DNA from: Bacteroidota bacterium
Lineage (GTDB): Bacteria > Bacteroidota > Bacteroidia > AKYH767-A > JABDAW01
Assembly (NCBI GenBank): GCA_023251595.1
Contig: JAHEYM010000181.1
Coordinates: 1 to 7,765 of the forward strand
Reading direction: 5' to 3'
Length of the DNA stretch: 7,765 bases
Positions 6,605-7,765 of the stretch are shown here, one piece after another. Below the pieces are notes generated by a model. That model was not told the DNA's origin, ran no database searches, and saw nothing but the letters and a program-made list of their open reading frames with translations. The position numbers and the translations under genes are program-made. The stretch's first letter is position 1, and each line of letters starts with the position of its first letter.

Positions 6605-6634
6605 TATTCTTTTCCTTGTGCAAGGAAAAGAATA
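6605..6634. terminator. Perfect 14-bp inverted repeat, possible bidirectional terminator
   Basis: Bases 6605-6618 and 6621-6634 are exact reverse complements separated only by TG, giving a hairpin with an effective GUGC tetraloop. It sits 64 bp past the barrel-protein stop, in the loop between the two GC-rich repeats, at a convergent junction where both genes need to stop. The stem is mostly A/T and there is no immediate U-run on the plus strand, so termination is an inference. Confidence 0.5.
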
Positions 6635-6671
6635 TATATATAGATTTCCACAGAGTTTTTTTGCCATTCAC

Positions 6672-6689
6672 ATCTTTTAGCAAAAAGAT
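6672..6689. terminator. Short hairpin ATCTTTT/AAAAGAT in the convergent junction
   Basis: The 7-bp perfect arms at 6672-6678 and 6683-6689 surround AGCA. A run of seven T lies upstream at 6655-6661. This is the second hairpin inside the loop of the GC-rich repeat pair. It may help terminate minus-strand transcription of the ABC gene, but the stem is weak. Confidence 0.3.
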
Positions 6690-6702
6690 ATGAATTCTAT
6701 TA

Positions 6703-6732
6703 TCCCCCGCTGGAGGGGGCGAAGGGGGAGGA
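6703..6732 (+). repeat. GC-rich palindromic dispersed repeat, right copy of inverted pair
   Basis: Thirty bases pairing with 6571-6598 as an inverted repeat, with 104 nt between the arms. It contains CCCCC/GGGGG at 6704-6719 and a second G-run at 6724-6728. A smaller dyad ATAACA/TGTTAT (6732-6746) follows directly. Transcribed across, the pair would form a long GC-rich stem with a 2-nt bulge that encloses two further hairpins. Confidence 0.8.
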
Positions 6733-6752
6733 TAACACAATGTTATGAAAAC

Positions 6753-6784
6753 AAATCACCAAATCACCAAATCTCTAAATCACC
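6753..6784. repeat. 8-bp tandem array (AAATCACC x4) over the ABC gene stop
   Basis: Four contiguous 8-mers: AAATCACC, AAATCACC, AAATCTCT, AAATCACC. The stop codon of the minus-strand ABC gene (complement of 6775-6777) and its last residues VVI fall inside the array. The unit sequence differs from the CAACTTAT arrays, but the period and the position at a gene border are the same. Confidence 0.85.
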
Positions 6785-7765
6785 ACCCTATCAAACTGCA
6801 TTTCGAAAAGCTTTTTATATATTCCATTTTGCTTAAGTAGCTCCTGATGATTGCCACGCTCTTTTATTTCACCATGATCGAGAACAAGAATCTGATCGAC
6901 CCGCTGAACCGTTGCCAAACGATGCGCCACGATGATGGATGTGCGGTTCTCTGTTAGTTTTGTGGTTGCATATTGAATAATCGCTTCGGTTTCTGTATCA
7001 ATTGATGAGGTCGCCTCATCCAGAATTAAAATTGCAGGATTATATACATACGCTCTGATAAATGAAATTAATTGCCGCTGACCTGCAGATAACATTCCAC
7101 CTCTCTCCCCTACTTCGAATTCATACCCATCAGGCAATCTCATAATAAAATCGTGTGCGCCCGTTTCTTTTGCCGCCTGAATTACCATCTCCTTTGTAAT
7201 ATCCGGATTTCGCAAAGTTATATTTTGATAAATGGTATCTGCAAACAGAAATACATCCTGCAGGACTACGCCTGCTTTTGCTCTAAGGTCGAGTAATTCA
7301 TAATCTTTAATATCCCTATGATTTATTTTGATCGAACCTTTGTTTATTTCATAAAAGCGGGATATTAAATTTACGATCGAAGATTTACCTGCACCGGTCG
7401 CTCCCACTAATGCCAGCGATTTACCCGCAGGCAGATGAAATGAAATATCTTTCAACACATAATCTTCATTTTTATAAGCGAACCAAACATTTTCAAAATC
7501 TATTTCACACTTGCGCGTGGTTTCCGTATATGTACCTGTGTTCGAATCCAGATTTTCACCCGCAGAATCCATCAATTTAAATATACGCTCGGAACTTACC
7601 ATTCCCATCTGAAGTGTATTGAATTTATCTGCAAGCTCTCTCAATGGTCTGAATAACATATTGAGAAACAGAATAAATGCGACCATGTCTCCAAGCGATG
7701 CCCAGCCTGCAATCACTCCCTTTGCACCCCACCAAACCAGTAGTCCGAGTGCAGTCGCGGAAAGC
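6775..7765 (-). CDS. ABC exporter, permease-ATPase half-transporter (3' part only)
   Basis: C-terminal part of a type IV (MsbA/MdlB-like) ABC exporter that uses ATP hydrolysis to move a lipid, drug or peptide across the inner membrane; the substrate is not deducible. The reading frame is open to the window edge, so the N-terminus and most of the membrane domain lie beyond 7765; the GTG at 7716 is internal. Seen (numbered from 7716): the last transmembrane segment and coupling region up to about residue 50, then a complete nucleotide-binding domain with Walker A GATGAGKSS (105-113), Q-loop Gln153, signature LSAGQ (209-213), Walker B ILILDE (229-234), D-loop SSID (237-240) and switch His265. 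All catalytic residues are intact. The gene ends within an AAATCACC-type array and converges on the barrel-protein gene. Confidence 0.93.
   Translation of the reverse strand, partial: LSATALGLLVWWGAKGVIAGWASLGDMVAFILFLNMLFRPLRELADKFNTLQMGMVSSERIFKLMDSAGENLDSNTGTYTETTRKCEIDFENVWFAYKNEDYVLKDISFHLPAGKSLALVGATGAGKSSIVNLISRFYEINKGSIKINHRDIKDYELLDLRAKAGVVLQDVFLFADTIYQNITLRNPDITKEMVIQAAKETGAHDFIMRLPDGYEFEVGERGGMLSAGQRQLISFIRAYVYNPAILILDEATSSIDTETEAIIQYATTKLTENRTSIIVAHRLATVQRVDQILVLDHGEIKERGNHQELLKQNGIYKKLFEMQFDRVVI

Noticed and set aside
6704..6731. G-quadruplex in the right GC-rich repeat
   Set aside because: Each strand has only two runs of three or more G in this copy, so a stable three-tier quadruplex is not supported. 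The hairpin explains the sequence better.
6460..6740. Two overlapping minus-strand reading frames of 63 and 77 codons at the convergent junction
   Set aside because: Much of their sequence is translated GC-rich repeat (runs such as PPPSPPPAG and PPLEGAGGG) or antisense to the barrel gene. They are repeat artefacts.
7714..7716. GTG as the true start of the ABC exporter
   Set aside because: The same frame continues for 16 more codons to the window edge with hydrophobic sequence typical of the last transmembrane helices, so the gene is simply cut by the window.

Overview
The window reads as a piece of a Bacteroidota chromosome, probably a Sphingobacteriia/Chitinophagia-like environmental lineage. 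The evidence is low-to-moderate GC, no clear Shine-Dalgarno sites, an outer-membrane barrel with a signal peptide ending in 'NFAQ', protein families typical of that phylum, and several kinds of short dispersed repeat at gene borders. Genus and order cannot be fixed from the sequence alone. No tRNA, rRNA, CRISPR array or transposase is visible.

Layout. Positions 22-1362 (+) encode a two-transmembrane sensor histidine kinase. It converges on, and overlaps by 24 bp, a minus-strand pair: an MFS transporter (2956-1709) followed, with a 20-bp overlap, by a small CoA-binding-domain protein (1728-1339). Divergent from the transporter are two plus-strand GT-B glycosyltransferases of the GT4 type (about 3013-4215 and 4311-5555), related to those of exopolysaccharide clusters. 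After a 155-bp intergenic element rich in dyads comes a secreted outer-membrane beta-barrel protein (5711-6541, +). A repeat-filled convergent junction (6542-6774) separates it from the 3' part of a minus-strand ABC exporter (6775 to the window edge).

How the genes relate. The MFS and CoA-binding genes are the one clear overlapping pair. The two glycosyltransferases are a plausible functional pair for surface polysaccharide or glycan assembly. The ABC exporter and the barrel protein are cell-envelope genes with no proven link to them. The kinase's response regulator, if it has one, must lie outside the window.

The most unusual content is the repeats. (1) Arrays with an 8-bp period (CAACTTAT type and AAATCACC type) abut starts or cover stop codons. 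They are oriented so that the strand with stops in all three frames is the sense strand at gene ends. (2) A GC-rich palindromic repeat occurs once in frame inside the second glycosyltransferase and twice, inverted, at the convergent junction. (3) A hairpin-rich intergenic element contains the stop codon of the second glycosyltransferase in its first hairpin loop. I did not see a convincing new multi-gene system. The repeat behaviour is the part worth following up.
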